Of a stretch of DNA of 64,000 nt, positions 1 to 13,300 are shown piece after piece (position 1 is the first letter of the stretch; each line of letters begins with the position of its first letter). The notes under the pieces were generated by a model, which saw only the letters and a program-made list of their open reading frames with translations, ran no database searches and was not told the DNA's origin. The DNA is from Yamagishiella unicocca (taxonomy: Eukaryota; Chlorophyta; Chlorophyceae; Chlamydomonadales; Volvocaceae): assembly GCA_003116995.1 (NCBI GenBank), contig BDSL01000006.1:248001-312000 (forward strand). The letters are read 5' to 3'. Made by a program: the position numbers and the translations under genes.

Positions 1-343
1 GGGAGGGTGTACGGGTGCGGCTATGCGTGGGCTGGATCATGATCATGAGTGCCGGCGACGTCCAAGAACGTTGACGACTGTTCCTCCGCGGTTGTTGATG
101 TTTTGACACTGGAAGGTAAAGACTCATCGCTTCCGGGAACTGACGGACAGGGGTCCTTCTCCTCCAACATCCTTAGCACCGCATCCAATCTTCCTCCAAA
201 CCTCGCCGCCTCCTCCTCCTCCCCCTCCTCCCCCTCCCCCTCCTCTCCCTCCCCCTCCCCCTCCTCCTCCCCTTGGTTTTCCGGCCGTGGATTCGCGGAT
301 TACCTGTTACGCCCCCCTCCCCCCCTCCTCCCCCCCCCCCCAG

Positions 344-3300
344 AACATCAAGCGCGACTTCGTTTCCGGTGTGCTGTCCGAGGAGGAGCTGGGCAACAAG
401 CTGCACGTGTACGAGCTGCGACACGAGTACGCCGCGCGGGTGCACAACCTGCGCTCGTACGACGCCGTCAGCAGGGACCTGCTGCAGCGCTGGGCCTTCC
501 CCTTCGTGCCGGACGCAAACGTGCTGGCGCTGGGGGGGAACCCCACCTGGGGCCAGACCAGCTACCGGTGGGGACGGGAGGGGGCTGGGAGGCGTTTCGA
601 GCTGGGGTTGAGGACCGGGGGTTCGGGGGGAAACACATGTTTTCCGTGTGGTCTGCCTACCGCCCTCGTGCCCGCTCGTTGTTGCGCTCACTGCATCGTC
701 TGATCCGTAGCAACTCGCGCTCGGTGCCACATGCCGGCAGCATACAGGTTTCCGCGCGGCAGCTGCAGAGCAGCAACCCACACTGCACCCCGCGCCCCCT
801 CCCCTCCCCCACCGTCCCCGGCCCCCAGCTACTCCCGCGGCCAGCGCTACATGGAGGCCACAGTGACCCTAGCCCGCTCCACCATCCCTGGAGAGGACGT
901 CTGCATCGGGGCGGGCACCACCATCGGTGGGTGGGTTACTAATGGACGGGTGCGGGTGGGTGGGATGATCACACCATGGGGGTGGGCAGGGGGGGCCACG
1001 GGAGGGGCGCGGGGGGGGGGGCATACACGCACTCCTTGGGTCACCCGCCAGTGCCGCACCTCCTGGCTTCACATCCCCCCCTGGACCCAATCAGCGCACA
1101 CGCCTGCCCCCTGTTCCCGTGTCCACTCAACACATACCGGTACGGCCTGGGTAAGCGTCACCAACCCTACCCCCGCGGCCCCTACCCCTGCCGCCCTCCC
1201 CACGCCACCCACCGGGTTCCCGGTGCCCCTCCCTGCCCCTCCCTGCTCCTCCCTGCCCCTCCCTGCCCCTCCCTGCCCCCCCCCTGCCCCTCCCTGCCCG
1301 CTCCCTGCCCCTCCCTGCCCCCCGTGCCCCTCCCTGCCCCTCCCTGCCCCTCCCTGCCCGCTTTCTGTCCCTCCCTGCCCGCTTTCTGCTCCCCTCAGGC
1401 GAGGGCAGCCGAGTGGTCCAGTCGGTCATCGGTCGCAACGTGCGCATCGGCCGCAACGTGGACGTGATGGGCAGCTACGTGCAGGACGGGGTGGTCATCC
1501 AGGTGGGGGGGAGGGGGCGGGGGGGGGGGGGTGTATTTGGGGGAGGGGAGAGCCGCGGGGGAGAAGATGGGAGTTGAGGAGGGAGAGGGCAGGGCTTCAC
1601 CTCTCTCCCACCAAGCGAACAATCGATCCTTGGAAGCTGCACACGCCCAGGTAGGGACGCGGCCTTAGCCGTCACCGGCTCTAGGCCCCCATTCGCTCAG
1701 CCAGCAGCTCCGTCCCTCCCGCCCACCCACCCGGCCCCTGCCGCATCCGTGCAGGACGGTGCCGTGCTCCGGTCCGCGCTCGTCTGCGAGAACGCCGTAC
1801 TCCGCGCCGGCTGCTCCGTGGGTCCTGGCGCCATCATCTCCTACAGCTGTGTGGTGGACGCACGCCACGCGGTCCCCGCCAACACCCGCATCAGCCTGTG
1901 CCAGCAAGTGCTGGGAGCGGTGCGTGCAGGGGGGGAGGGGCGTATGAGAGGGGGCGGGGGGCGTGTGTGTGAGAGGGGGCGGGGGGCATGTGTATGAGAG
2001 GGGGCGGGGGGCATGTGTATGAGAGGGGGCAGTTGGGGAGGGGGCTCTTCCGTCAGCAGTCAGCAGTGGGATGAAGGCGCTGGCGCGGAGTACTGCAAGA
2101 GCTGTGGCCCCGGAAGGGAGGAAGCCAGCGGAAGCTGGCTCTGGTTCCCGCCGCCCGGCCTCCCCACCTCACGCCGCGCCTCCATTCCACCACAACGGAC
2201 CCATACACGAGTCGCCCGCCTCCCGCCCTCGTGTCCCGCCACCCCGGGTTTCCTCTCGCCCCCTCCCCCCGCCAACCCCCCCGCCTGCCTCCCTCCTCCC
2301 CCAGCGCGACAGCGACGACGAGTTGGAGTACTCGACCCCCGCCCAGGGTAACCTGCCCTCACCTGGGAGCCGCCAGGGCGCCCGGCGTAGCGGCGACGAC
2401 GACGACGACGATGACGATGGTGATGATGACGATGACGATGATGACAGCTACGACCGGACAGACTATTTGGGTGAGGGAGGGGGTGCCATCGAACCAGGGG
2501 GAAACCCTGAACCGTAACCGTGATCGTAACCGTAACCGTAACCGTAACCGTAGCAGTAACGGCAACCGCAGCCCCCTGTGGGTTCCTGACATGACCACAC
2601 AAGCACACCCAACCCCAACTTCGACCCCTCCCCCCGATTACCCATGTCCTGTAACCGGTGTGTTACGCCCCCCCCTGGACCAAAGGCAAGAGCCTGGAGC
2701 GCCCCAGCTCACATGCGCTGCGGGCGGCGGAGGCGCTGGCGATGGGGCGACAGCTCCAGGGCGAGGAGGCGGCGGCGGCAAAGAACTTCCAGGTGGGGGC
2801 CGCTGCGCCGTCGTACTCCGTACGGAGTAAGGCCCGGAGCGCGGCTCGGGATGGGGCTCTGTTCGCTGAGGCTCTGGCGGGCGGGTGGCTCCCGAGTGTC
2901 ATGCCCCCGCACCGGGGTGTCACACCCGGTGTTCGAGCCCCGGTGACCGCGACAGCAGAAGGCTGCCGTGGGGCATGACGCGCGGATGTCCCTAAGCACT
3001 GCGCCCCGGCCAACCCCCCCAACCCCCCCAACCCCCCCAAAACCCCCCAATCCCCCCGGAGAAGCCCACCACCTGGACCCCGCGGCTTGTGTCATCCCAC
3101 ACATTCGCCCAGCTCCCTCCGCCTTACCTAGCTCCCCCCCCATCTCTCCTCCTCCTGCTCCTCCTCCTTACCTAGCTCCTCTCACTGCCCCCCACCTCCG
3201 CCTTACCTAGCTTCCCCCCCCCCACCTCTCCTCCTCCTGCTCCTCCGCCAGACCTCCGCTGTGGGACCCCACGGCGCCGGCTACCAGTGGGACCCCCGGG

Positions 3301-5824
3301 AGGGGCCGCAGGACCTGGACCGCTTCTCAATAGCGCCGCCCACCATGTATGATGGGGCCGGGGGGGTTATAAGAGAATCCGCGGGGGGCCGGGGGGGTTT
3401 GAGAAGAAAAATCCGCGAATCCACGGCCGACCAACCGAGGGCGGGGGGCCGGGGAGGTTGCGTCGTTGGTTTGCGGGCGTCAAGAGCCGGTTGGAAGGGC
3501 ATATGGCTGGTCGGTGTCTGTAGATAAGGGTCGGTCTTAGGCGGTTAGGAGTGTGAGTGCGCCAGTAAGGCGACGAGTCGTAACTTGCTGTGCCCGGGGC
3601 GGCGGGCGCTTGCGAGTGCAGATCGCTGCTGACGGCGGAAGACGCGGCGGCGGCGGACGAGGCGGCGGCGGCGGCGGCGGCGGGGACAGGCGGCGCCGAC
3701 ACGCAGGCTGGCGGCGGCGGCGGCGGCGACCGCAGCGACGGCGGCGACAGCGACGACGACTCGGAGCAGGGCGGCCGGGACCCGGAGAGCGTGTGGCGGC
3801 GGGAGGTGGAGGAGACTTTCCTGCGCTGCATCAAGATGCGGTTCGACGTGGTGGGTGCTGGGCTGGCTGGGCGATGCCTCCGGCTCCCCCTCCGGTTCCC
3901 TTTTCACTCTCCGGCAGTCCAATGAGTTTTCCAGCATGAACCTTCCCTCCCGCTCGCCTCCCATCCCCCCTCCACCTGCCCTTCCTGCCCCTCTCGCTTC
4001 CCTCCAGCATGCGCCCGCATCCTCGCTGCCCGACGACCATGCGCCCACTATCTTGTCGTTTATTTGTGTCACCGGTCTCACACCACCCCCCACCTACCTA
4101 GGTTTGCCGGTCGTCCGTCTCAATGCTCCAGCATGCGCCCACATCCTCGCCGTCCGCCGACCATGCGCCCACTATCTTGCCGTTTTTCGTGTCACCGGTT
4201 TCACACCATCCCCCCACCTACCTGTCGAGTCACCGGTTCTTTTCTGCAACCCCCCGCCTCCCTCCCTCTACCCCCCCGGGGGCCGCGCGCTCCCCCCCGC
4301 CGCCCCTCCGGTGCCAACAGGCCAACGTCGTGATCGAGCTGAACGGCCTCAAGATCGCCGAGGACCGCACCTTCGCCGACTGCGCCCGCTACATGCTGAC
4401 TGCGCTGCTCAACCTGGGGCTACCGGCGCCACCGCGGACACCGCAGGACTACGTGTCGCTGTTCAAGACAGGTGCGGCACTGGGGGCCCGGCACTTTGGT
4501 GCCGGCATTAGAGGGGGGCCAAGCTGGCAGTGCTGCGGCAGGGCAGGGGGCCTCCCGCGGGGGGCTGGGTAGCGGGCAGAGGGAGGAGGCGTTGGTCAGG
4601 CAGCAGCGCCGCCTCCGTTCGGATCACGAGGGCGCAAGCCTGCACTCAGCATGCGCTCTATGTGCCTGCGGCTGTGCGAGCAACGCATATTGTGGGTGTG
4701 AGCTCCCTCCTGCCCTCCTGCCCTCCTGCCCTCCCGCCCTAGTCGCCCCCGACACCAGCTCCTCCGAGGGCAAGCTGGCGCTGCTGCGCTCCTTCAAGCA
4801 GGCGCTGTCCGACTGGAGGGACCTGCTGCAGCGCTTCCTGAGGTCGGAAGACGACCAGGTGGGGTGGGGGGGAGGCGTGGGAAGTGGGGGAGTGACGGCG
4901 ACACGCGTGGGTTATAAGGATCGTGGGCTGGAACTACGAAAGCACCGCTCCCAGAGGGGGAGAGGAGGAGGGGGCGCTACGGGGGGATGTAGAGGAGGGC
5001 GGAGGAGGGGGCGTGGAGAGGCACGAACGCGTCGCTGGGGCCCACTTTCCGCCAGACAGGGCACCCCACCACACGCGATGCTTCCCCCATGTGCTTCGCC
5101 GCCACCCACCCCGGAATTCCACCTCCTGCTCCTCCTCCTGCTCTTCCTGCTCCTGCTGTTCCTGCTGCCCGCGGCCCGCAGATCGAGCTGCTGCTGACCC
5201 TGGAGGAGTACTGCAACTGCGAGGGGGTGTTCGAGGCGGACGGCGGCGGCGGGGCGCACTACGCGCCCCTCTTCGCGCACATCCTGCGGCAGCTGTACGA
5301 CACGGACGTGGTGGGTGGCCTGCGGCTTCCCACCTTCCCGCGCCTCCACCGAACTCTCCACCAACGTCGGCTGGAGGCAGCTCACCCCCACAACATGCGT
5401 TGCTCGCAACACGTATACCTCATCACGGATCGCACCCGGGAACTGACTCATCCCGCACCCGGGAACTGACTCATCCCGCATGGGTTCCTTTTCTCGGCTG
5501 AGGCGTAGGATGCTGCCATCTGCACGCACCCCACCACCACCACAACCACCAACGTCCTCCTCGCCCCCGCACTCCGTTTCCTATGTCTCGTGTAACCGGG
5601 TCCACTCGCCACTCCCCCCCCGCGGCCCCCCTCCCGCCCCGCCCCACCCGCAGGTGAGTGAGGAGGCGCTGCTGGCCTGGTCCAACGAAAAGGCTGCTGC
5701 GGACCCCGAGGAGCGGCACTACGTTGAGGCCCCGGACGTGAAGCGCTTCCTGGACTGGCTGCGGGAGGACGAGGACGAGGACGAAGAGGAGGACGAAGAG
5801 GAGGAGGACGAGGACGAGGATTAG
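344..5824 (+). CDS. EIF2B5: eIF2B epsilon subunit (guanine-nucleotide exchange factor for eIF2), 3' part of a 12+-exon gene
   Basis: Catalytic subunit of the cytosolic eIF2B complex, which exchanges GDP for GTP on eIF2. The N-terminal nucleotidyltransferase domain lies before the window. Exons read: 344-567, 829-926, 1399-1502, 1755-1907, 2305-2470, 2686-2792, 3252-3346, 3622-3850, 4321-4471, 4743-4858, 5182-5310, 5654-5824. All phases join and every boundary is GT-AG (3847 and 5307 are equally good donors). The exons give the end of the sugar-transferase-like domain (DFVSGVL, EYAARV, DAVSRDLLQRW), left-handed beta-helix hexapeptide repeats (SVIGRNVRIGRNV, VLRAGCSVGPGAIIS), an acidic linker with an Asp run near 2395-2456, the HGAGYQW motif, and a C-terminal W2/HEAT domain (VVIELNGLK, EEALLAW) ending in an Asp/Glu tail. 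The acidic C terminus fits contact with the eIF2 beta lysine boxes (family knowledge). About 580 residues are visible. Confidence in identity is high; some exon ends are inferred. Confidence 0.92.
2508..2563 (+). repeat. CCGTAA hexamer tandem repeat in an intron
   Basis: Imperfect run of the hexamer CCGTAA inside the eIF2B epsilon intron that begins at 2471. It is not the Chlamydomonas telomere unit (TTTTAGGG) and has no coding role. Confidence 0.7.
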
Positions 5825-6164
5825 GGAAGGAGGAGGAGGATTAGGGAAGAGGCGACTAGGGGGATGGCAGGATGACACGGGTGATGGTGATTGGGGGGTC
5901 GCGGGGATGGCATGGGGTGCAGAGGGCGGAAGAGATGCGGCGTGTGGGGTGGGGGCGCAGGAGGTGGGTGGTGCCCCGCTGAGGAGGGCGTGGGTGAGCG
6001 GCATGTGCAGCGCGTGTTTGGGAGCAGGGCGCTGTAGCGGAGGGTAGGGTGCTGCAGGCGGGAGGGAGGTGCGAAGCTAGGCGGGCAGAGCGCCGTCTGG
6101 AGCGATGGCGGGGGGGCCACGGCTGCGGCAGGAGAGGTGGCGTAGGCGGTGGTGATGATAGCGC

Positions 6165-6245
6165 TGGTGGTGGTGGTGGTGGTGGTGGTGGTGGTGGTGG
6201 TGGTGGTGGTGGTGGTGGTGGTGGTGGTGGTGGTGGTGGTGGTGG
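6165..6245 (+). repeat. (GGT)n microsatellite
   Basis: About 27 uninterrupted GGT triplets in the 3' UTR or immediate downstream region of the eIF2B epsilon gene. Confidence 0.95.
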
Positions 6246-6250
6246 CAGCT

Positions 6251-6255
6251 TGTAA
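6251..6255 (+). terminator. TGTAA polyadenylation signal, eIF2B epsilon
   Basis: TGTAA is the usual green-algal (Chlamydomonas) polyadenylation signal. This one is 427 nt after the stop codon, directly behind the GGT repeat. Confidence 0.55.
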
Positions 6256-7360
6256 ACCCTGACTGCCTCGGGCATACTCCGACAGGGGTTTGCTCCGTGG
6301 CAGGAGCCGTCGGGAGGTCAGGGCGGCTCCCTCAGCCGAACATAGCACCTCGCGCGTGCGGGGGGTACATGAACGAACCGGTAACTCGACGTGGAAGTGT
6401 GTGTGGGGGGGTGTAGCTGGCCCTCCCTAGACCGGGCACGAGCCTGGCGCGACGAAGAGACGCGCAGAGCGCGCTCACTGGGTTTGTCGGTTGCGTGCGT
6501 CGCCACTGACCGGCGCTGCGGCCCCACGGTGCGACATGGAAGCACGCAGCTAGTCCAGCGAGGGTGCCATTCTAGCAACACGTAGCGCGCCCACCACCGG
6601 CTCTTCCGGATTGCGGTAAAGTTCTCCATGGCAAGCAGCAGCAGCAGCCCAAAGGGCAGTACGTGCCGGGGGCAGTTCACGTTACTCTGAAACACAGGTT
6701 TGCACGGCACGCAACCCACATGGATCAACAATGTGCGTTTGCAAGACAGAGATGTGCTTTCGCATCACATTAAGTACAACCGAAGGGCGGGCTTGGTTTA
6801 GCTGTAAGTTGTGCGGCGGAGGTGGCTGCGGAGGGAGGGTTTGGGCCCTGACTTGCGGGGAGTCATAACGCCGATCTGACGGAACCTGACTCAGCCCGGA
6901 GTCAAGGATGCTAGTTGCAGTTGACATCCGAGTCGAGGTCTTGAAACGATTGACAGCTCGGGATATGAATGCGTATCACGCGCGCAGTTAAACGCCCGTT
7001 CTAGACCACCCTGGCCTGCGATTGACCTAGCAAATGCAGCCGATGATGGGGAATTTGACATCATTTTCATCCAGCTAAGCTTCGAGTGCGTTCCTCTGCG
7101 TGCTACGGATCGCGGGGGGCGTAGGGCTTGGGGGCCGCCGTACGGCATCGATCGGTGTCCGGCGCTCTCGGGTCGGTGGGTCCAAGGTCTCGCAATCTGC
7201 TACAGGTGATCAGAATTAGCATTAGGAAGCCTGCATGCGGCAATGCGTCGGGCTTTTTCCCGTTAGACCACAAACATAGTTCCAAAGCAGACCAACAGGC
7301 CATGTAGCAAAGCAACGCAGCGCCTTCAATGCGCAGTGATTAGCTGCAATTGATACGCAA

Positions 7361-10300
7361 ATGGAGAGGCCAAGGAAGGCCGTGAAGCTGCTGTGGGAGA
7401 GCAGCGCATGCGTGGCACATGGGGCGGACGCCAGCGACAGCCGGCGCAGCCTGGGTCTTTTAGACTTGAGCACAGACATTCTCTTGAAAGTTATTTCATA
7501 CCTGCAGCCCGCTGAAAAGTTGGCGTTGCGCGCCACTACCCGACCCCTGTGCGACGCGATCGATGTGACTCGCACCCACGTCGTCGTCCATCTCGCTCAC
7601 GTCCAGCAGACTTTGTTCCTTGACCGTTGCCAGCGCGCGACCGCCTGTTCCGTGGCTCCATTTCCGCATCTCGCTACCCCGCGCCGCCCGGCGCAGGACA
7701 ACACGGCCCCCGCTCCCGCAACCGGCATCCCCGCCCAGCCCGAGCCCCACCTGCCACCACACTCCACGCCCCACCGTCCGCCGCCTCCGCTTCAGCCTCA
7801 CCGCAGCTGCATCCTCTCTGCCTTTGACAAATGGCCCCGCCTGATTGACGTGTACATCCTGGGCGACATGCCGGAGAGCCTCATCACGCGACTGGTGCAG
7901 GACGCAGTAGCGGCAGACCGCCTCTTCGACCTTCGCCACCTGCTGCTCCACAAAGTGCGCTGGGGCACCAGCCTCCGAGCCGCCGCAGTAGCAGCCCTCG
8001 TGGCCTGCGAGTCGGCGCTCCTTGGCGCCATCTCCCACGCGGCGGCAGTCTTGGAACTTGAGATGCTCGACCTCCCCCGCCCTCCGCCGCTCCTGATCGG
8101 CGGGGCCGGCGGCGGTGGCGGCGGTGGCGGTGGTGGCTTCGGTTTGAACGCGGCGGGTATCGGAGCTGCAGCGGCCGCCGCGGCGGACGCGGTGGGCTTT
8201 GAGCTGCCGCACATCCTGCAGCTGCGCCCAACGGACGAGCGCGCGAGGGACCCGGTCGCGCAGTCGCTCGTCCATTGGCTCACTCACTTTGCGGCGGCGC
8301 TGTCGTACGAGGGGGCCTTCGATGCGGCGAACCGCGTGGCGGCGCTGCTGTGGATGCCGGTGCTGGCGGACTCGGCTCGTGCCACCCTGGCGGCCGTGCA
8401 GCTGGCTCGGGGCCTGCCACTGGACGCGGCACGAACCGTCATGTCAATGCAGCCGAGGCACGCCGCCACGCTGGCGGGGTGTGTGCTGGAGGCACTGCCG
8501 CAGCAGCCGGCGGCGGCAGCCGCCGCGGCGGGCGCTAGCGCTGCCACGGGCGCCGCCAGCGGCGCGCGGAATAGTGAGCAAGGTCGAGGCGGAGGTATGG
8601 CGATGGAGGAGGAGCCGTCAGGGGCTGCTAGCGATGCCGCGGCGGCAGCCGAGGGTCCTGGCGGGGGACCTGACGGGGGACCTGGCGGGGGACTTGCTGG
8701 GGGACCTGGCGGGGGACCTGGCGGGGGACCTGGCGGGGGACCTGGCGGGGGACCTGGCGTTACCGGTCACGACGCAGCCGTGGATCTGTGCGCCCTCCGC
8801 TCCTACCTGGGCACGCTGGCGGCGATCGACGGCGCCGCCGCGGCCGCCGCGCTCAGCGTCGGCGGCTGGCACGCCGTACTGCTGGGGCCGCCGTCGCCGC
8901 TGGCAGTAGCCTTCGTGGAGGCGGTGGCGGCATGTGCGCGGCGGCTGCCGGAGCACGGCCTGGGGGTGCTGACCCTGCATTGGCTGCGCGGGCAGCTGCG
9001 GGCCGAGCAGCAGCGCAACCAGCTGCTTGAGCGGCTGGTGGAGATGGAGACGCGCCTGGCCAGGGCGCGTGGAGTGGTGCTCAAGGGAGGCGACGCCGGA
9101 GGCGGCGGTGATGGCGGCGGTGATGGCGGCGGTGATGGCGGCGGTGATGGCGGCGGTGATGGCGGCGGTGATGGCGGCGGCAGCGAGCACGATTGGGTCA
9201 CCGAGATAGACCGTGTGCAGCGTGAACTCGTGGTGTTGGAGCGGCGGCTGGTGGTGGAGCAGGAGGACTGCGCCGCCGCCGTCAGTGAGTACGTCAACAA
9301 GCACGTGCTGCCGGCGGGGCGAGTGCACCGCTACAGCGCCTGCTGGGCTCCCGGGACTGACGTCGCGGCGGAGATGGCGGAAGCCAACATGGCCGCCGCA
9401 GCGGCGGCGGTGGCGGCGGCGAAGGACGGCGCCGACGCAACCGCCGCCGCCGCCGCCGCCGGCACCAGCCGCGCGCGTGCCGTACTCTCCCCTCCGCCGC
9501 CGCCGCGGCAGACGCAGGCGCAGGTTCTTTCCCGCCTGCTGTGCCTCATCCCTCCACAGACCCCGGAGGCGGGCTGTGGGTGGATGAGGCACGGCAAAGG
9601 CCCCTCCGCTCCCTCGGGCGCGTCCAGGCCCACGCCCACGCCGTACGAGATTGCCGTACGGGAGACCCTGGCCAGCGTCGCGGCGCTGCTGCTGGTGGGC
9701 AGCGGTCTGGTCGACGCCGCCACCGACCTGCTGGGCGCCGTACAGCTGACGTCACACCTGCACCGCGCGTCGCTGCTGGACCGCATGTGGGCGCTGATGG
9801 GCGCGGGCAGCACGTGGGTGCGCGCGTTGCCGTACCACGCTGCCGTACAGGACGCTGCGGGGCGGGAGGTGCCGCTGGGGAGCAGCCTGGACGACCTGGA
9901 GGGCGCTCCGGGCAGCCGGCTGTACTTCCTGGAAACGCTGGTGGGTTGAGAAGTGACCCGTGGTGGGGAGGGGGGGGAGGAGGAGGAGCAGGAGGGGGAG
10001 GAGCAGGAGGAGGAGGGAGGCGTGGGGTTCGTTACTGTTAGGCGGGTGGCGGCAGATAAGCCACGGTGGGCGGACCGAGCGGTGGTGGTCACTCCTGGTG
10101 GTGGTCACTCCTGCTGGTGGTCACTCCTGCTGGTGGTCACTGAGCCCGTCTTCGTCATCTTATTGCGCCACCATACTCGGCACCCCTCACCCCACTGTGC
10201 ACCTGTGGCTCCGCGCCGCTGCTGTGCGCCATGCCGGACCCGCTTTAACCGCCGATCCCAACCGCCAATCCTAACTGTCCACCCCAACCGCCTGCATGCA

Positions 10301-13300
10301 GCCTGTCTGGATGGTGGGGATGGAGGAGGAGGCGGATGATGGCATGGGGCTGAGCTCCGGAAGCGAGGACGACGACGACGATGCCGAGGGTGAGGGTGAG
10401 GGTGAGGACGCCGACGGCGGCGACGGCGACGGCGACGTCTTGGGTGCTGACGGCGGCGACGGCGACGGCGACGTCTTGGGTGCTGACGGCGGCGACGGCG
10501 ACGGCGACGTCTTGGGTGCTGACGGCGGCGACGGCGACGGCGACGTCTTGGGTGCTGACGGCGGCGACGGCGACGGCGACGTCTTGGGTGCTGACGGCGG
10601 CGACGGCGACGGCGACGTCTTGGGTGCTGACGGCGGCGACGGCGACGGCGACGTCTTGGGTGCTGACGGCGGCGACGGCGACGGCGACGTCTTGGGTGCT
10701 GACGGCGGCGACGGCGACGGCGACGTCTTGGGTGCTGACGGCGGCGTTGGTGCGGTCGGGGCCGATGCCAATGTCGATGAGGAGCTGCTGGGCATCATCT
10801 TCGGCGGTGACGGTGTCGATGGCGGCGACGGTGGCGGCGGTGACGGGGAGGGCGAGGCCGATGGTCTGGAGGCTGGCGCCGGGGGGGGAGGCGCCGGTGG
10901 AGCCGGTGGCGGTGATGCCCCGGCTGCGGTCCAAGACCAACAAGGTCACGAACCGCAGCACCAGCAGCAGCAGCAGCAACAGCAGCAACAGCACCAGCAA
11001 CAGCACCAGCAGCATGCGCCGGGGGAGGCGGCTGGGGCTGCTGCTGGCGGCGATGGCGGCGTCGCTGCTGAGCCTCATCCACCTCTGCCCATCGAGCAGC
11101 TCCTGCAGCAGGACGTACAGCAGCAGCTCCTGCAGCAGGACGTACAGCAGCAGCTCCTGCAGGAGGACGTACAGCAGCAGCTCCTGCAGCAGGACGTACA
11201 GCAGCAGCTCCTGCAGGAGGACGTACAGCAGCAGCAGCAGCAGGAGCAGGCGGCGGCGTTGCCGAATGTCGAGGCCGGGCCGCCGCCGCCCGGGCCTGCG
11301 CCCCCTCCCGGCCCGCTCCCCCCGCCGCCTGGGTTCGAGGGCGCTGACGGCGAGGAGGAGCTGCACGAGGAGCGGCGAGTGCGGCTGCTGAGCCGGGCGG
11401 TGCATTGGCTGTGGTCCATGTCGTCGACCATGTGCGCCTCCGCCGTCGCCGCACAGCAACCCAGCGGCGGCCCCGGCGCCGGGCGGCCTCACCCCTGCCG
11501 CGGCTTCAGGGCGCACCCCGACCTGGTGCGACACGCGGAGGCGGTCGTGGCGGCGGTGCTCCAGGGAGGCAGCGGAGGTGGCGGCGGCGGCGGCGCCGCC
11601 GCCGCCGCGACAGCGAGCGGGTCGGAGGCGCAGCGAAGTGGGTCTTCTGGGGCTCCGCCGGCGGCGGCGGCGGCGGCCGCGCAGCCGCCGCCAGCCGGTG
11701 CTGACGCCGGGCCGCCGGGCAGTTGTGAGGTGTGGTGGGCGTCGCTGGCTACGCTCATGGCGGCGTGTGTGACGGCGCCGGACGTGCAGCGGCGGGCGGT
11801 GGAGGCGGTGGTGGCGACGAAGGACGTGCGGGCGCGGCTGGCGTCGGCGGTGACGGTGGCGGTGGTGCTGGTGCAGCACGGGCACATGAGCCTGGCGGGG
11901 GAGGTCATACTGGCGTCGTACGGCAGTTCGCCCGCCGGGAGGCTCTCGGGCGGCGACGGCGGCGGCGCGGCTTCGGCGGCAGACGGCACAAGCAGCAGTG
12001 GCAACGGCGGCGGTGACGGCGGGAGGGAGCCCATGCAGGTTGACGCGGGTGGCGGCAACGGCGGCGCCGACGGCGGCGCGTCGACGGCGGCGGCGGCGGC
12101 AGGCGCCCAGGACTTTAGCATGACGATCAGCGGCTACCCTGCCCTCTTGTGGGCGTGTGCGCATTTGGACCATGCAGTACGACTGGCCAGCCAGAACGCC
12201 CGAACCGCCGCCGCCGCCTCCTTGCCCGCGGCAGCCGCCCCGCCCCGCTCCGACACGCGCGCCAGCCACATCGCCGCCGTCGCCGCCGCCGCCCCCGAGG
12301 AGGCGCGGCTGCTGGTGCCGTTGATGCGGTCGCTCCCGCCGCCCTTCCTGGAGCGCTGCCTGCTAGAGGTGCCCTCCCTGCTGAGCCCCACCGACCTGTC
12401 TCGCCAGCTGCTGATGTCGTCGCTGGGTCGACCCGACCCCGTGCTGCGACATGACGACATGGCTCTGGCGCTGCGGCACCTCATGTACTACAGCAAGCTG
12501 TCGGTGGGCGCCAAGGTTGGGGTAAGCAGGGGCCGGCGGCTTCCAGGGTGTTGTTGTTGTTGTGACATCGGTGTTTCTGAGGTGCTGGTGTGACATCGGT
12601 GTTTGTGAGGTGGTGGTGTGATTGGTGTGACATAGGGGGACAGCAAGCGGGAGTGGAGGAGCGGGGAGGGGAGCTGTCAGCGCCAACAGGGTTCTGGTGC
12701 TGAAAGGGGAGGGGCGGGTGGTGGTGGTGGTGGTGGTGCGGACGACGGCGGGACGCTCTGGCGGCGTGGATCGTCGAGCGCAGACCTGCACGCACTTCCT
12801 GCCGATCTCCCGAAACCCGGCCAACCGTCAACTGTCAACCATATCAACCGCCAAACCACTCTGCTTCGGACCCCCTTACCCGTCCCATCTCCACGCCCTT
12901 CTAAACGGTTTTCCTCGCGTACCCGGGTCTTCTTTTGCAATCCCCACCATCCCCACCGTTCTTCTCTTTCCCGGCCCCCCTTCCTCCAGCTGCGGGCCGC
13001 CGGGGTGATGCCGCCCATGGAGCGCGAGCTGACTGGGGTGTCGCTGCTGCTGGCCTCCATCGTGCGACTGTTGGACAGTCCACTGCTGCAGTCGCTGGCG
13101 GCGGGGGCCTCAGCAGGCGAGGAGGAGGAGGGGGAGGAGGGGGAGGAGGAGGGCGCGCTAGAGGAAGAGGGCGGGGAAGCGAACGGAGGAGGCGACGGCG
13201 GCGACGCCGACGGCGACGCCGATGGAGGAGCTGGCGGCGGCGGCGGCGGCGGCGGCAGTGGTGAAGGCGAAGGCGACGTTGGCGGGCGGTTTGACGAGTG

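Larger units (their letters stand above)
5825..7360. other. 3' UTR and intergenic spacer between eIF2B epsilon and the F-box-like gene
   Basis: No gene is supported here. The eIF2B epsilon 3' UTR runs to the TGTAA at 6251. A long GGT microsatellite lies at 6165-6245. The remaining 1.1 kb before the next ATG is lower in GC than the genes and should hold the promoter of the downstream gene, but I see no convincing core element. Confidence 0.6.

Noticed and set aside
49..942. 297-codon frame at the window start as a separate protein
   Set aside because: It runs through a poly-pyrimidine intron and only shadows the eIF2B epsilon exons in the wrong frame.
2516..2550. CCGTAA repeat as interstitial telomere sequence
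   Set aside because: Does not match TTTTAGGG or its variants.
2925..2950. GTTCGAGCCCC as a tRNA T-loop
   Set aside because: Lies in an intron and lacks the remaining cloverleaf.
6049..6255. Poly-Gly and poly-Pro frames over the GGT microsatellite
   Set aside because: Simple repeat translated in different frames; no start context or conservation.
8618..9592. Minus-strand frames of up to 324 codons opposite the F-box-like gene
   Set aside because: Composed of the complement of GGC/GGT repeats; low complexity with no conserved motif.
10245..12269. 674-codon minus-strand frame over exon 2 of the F-box-like gene
   Set aside because: It follows the 36-bp and 27-bp repeats in antisense; the sense frame joins other exons in phase.
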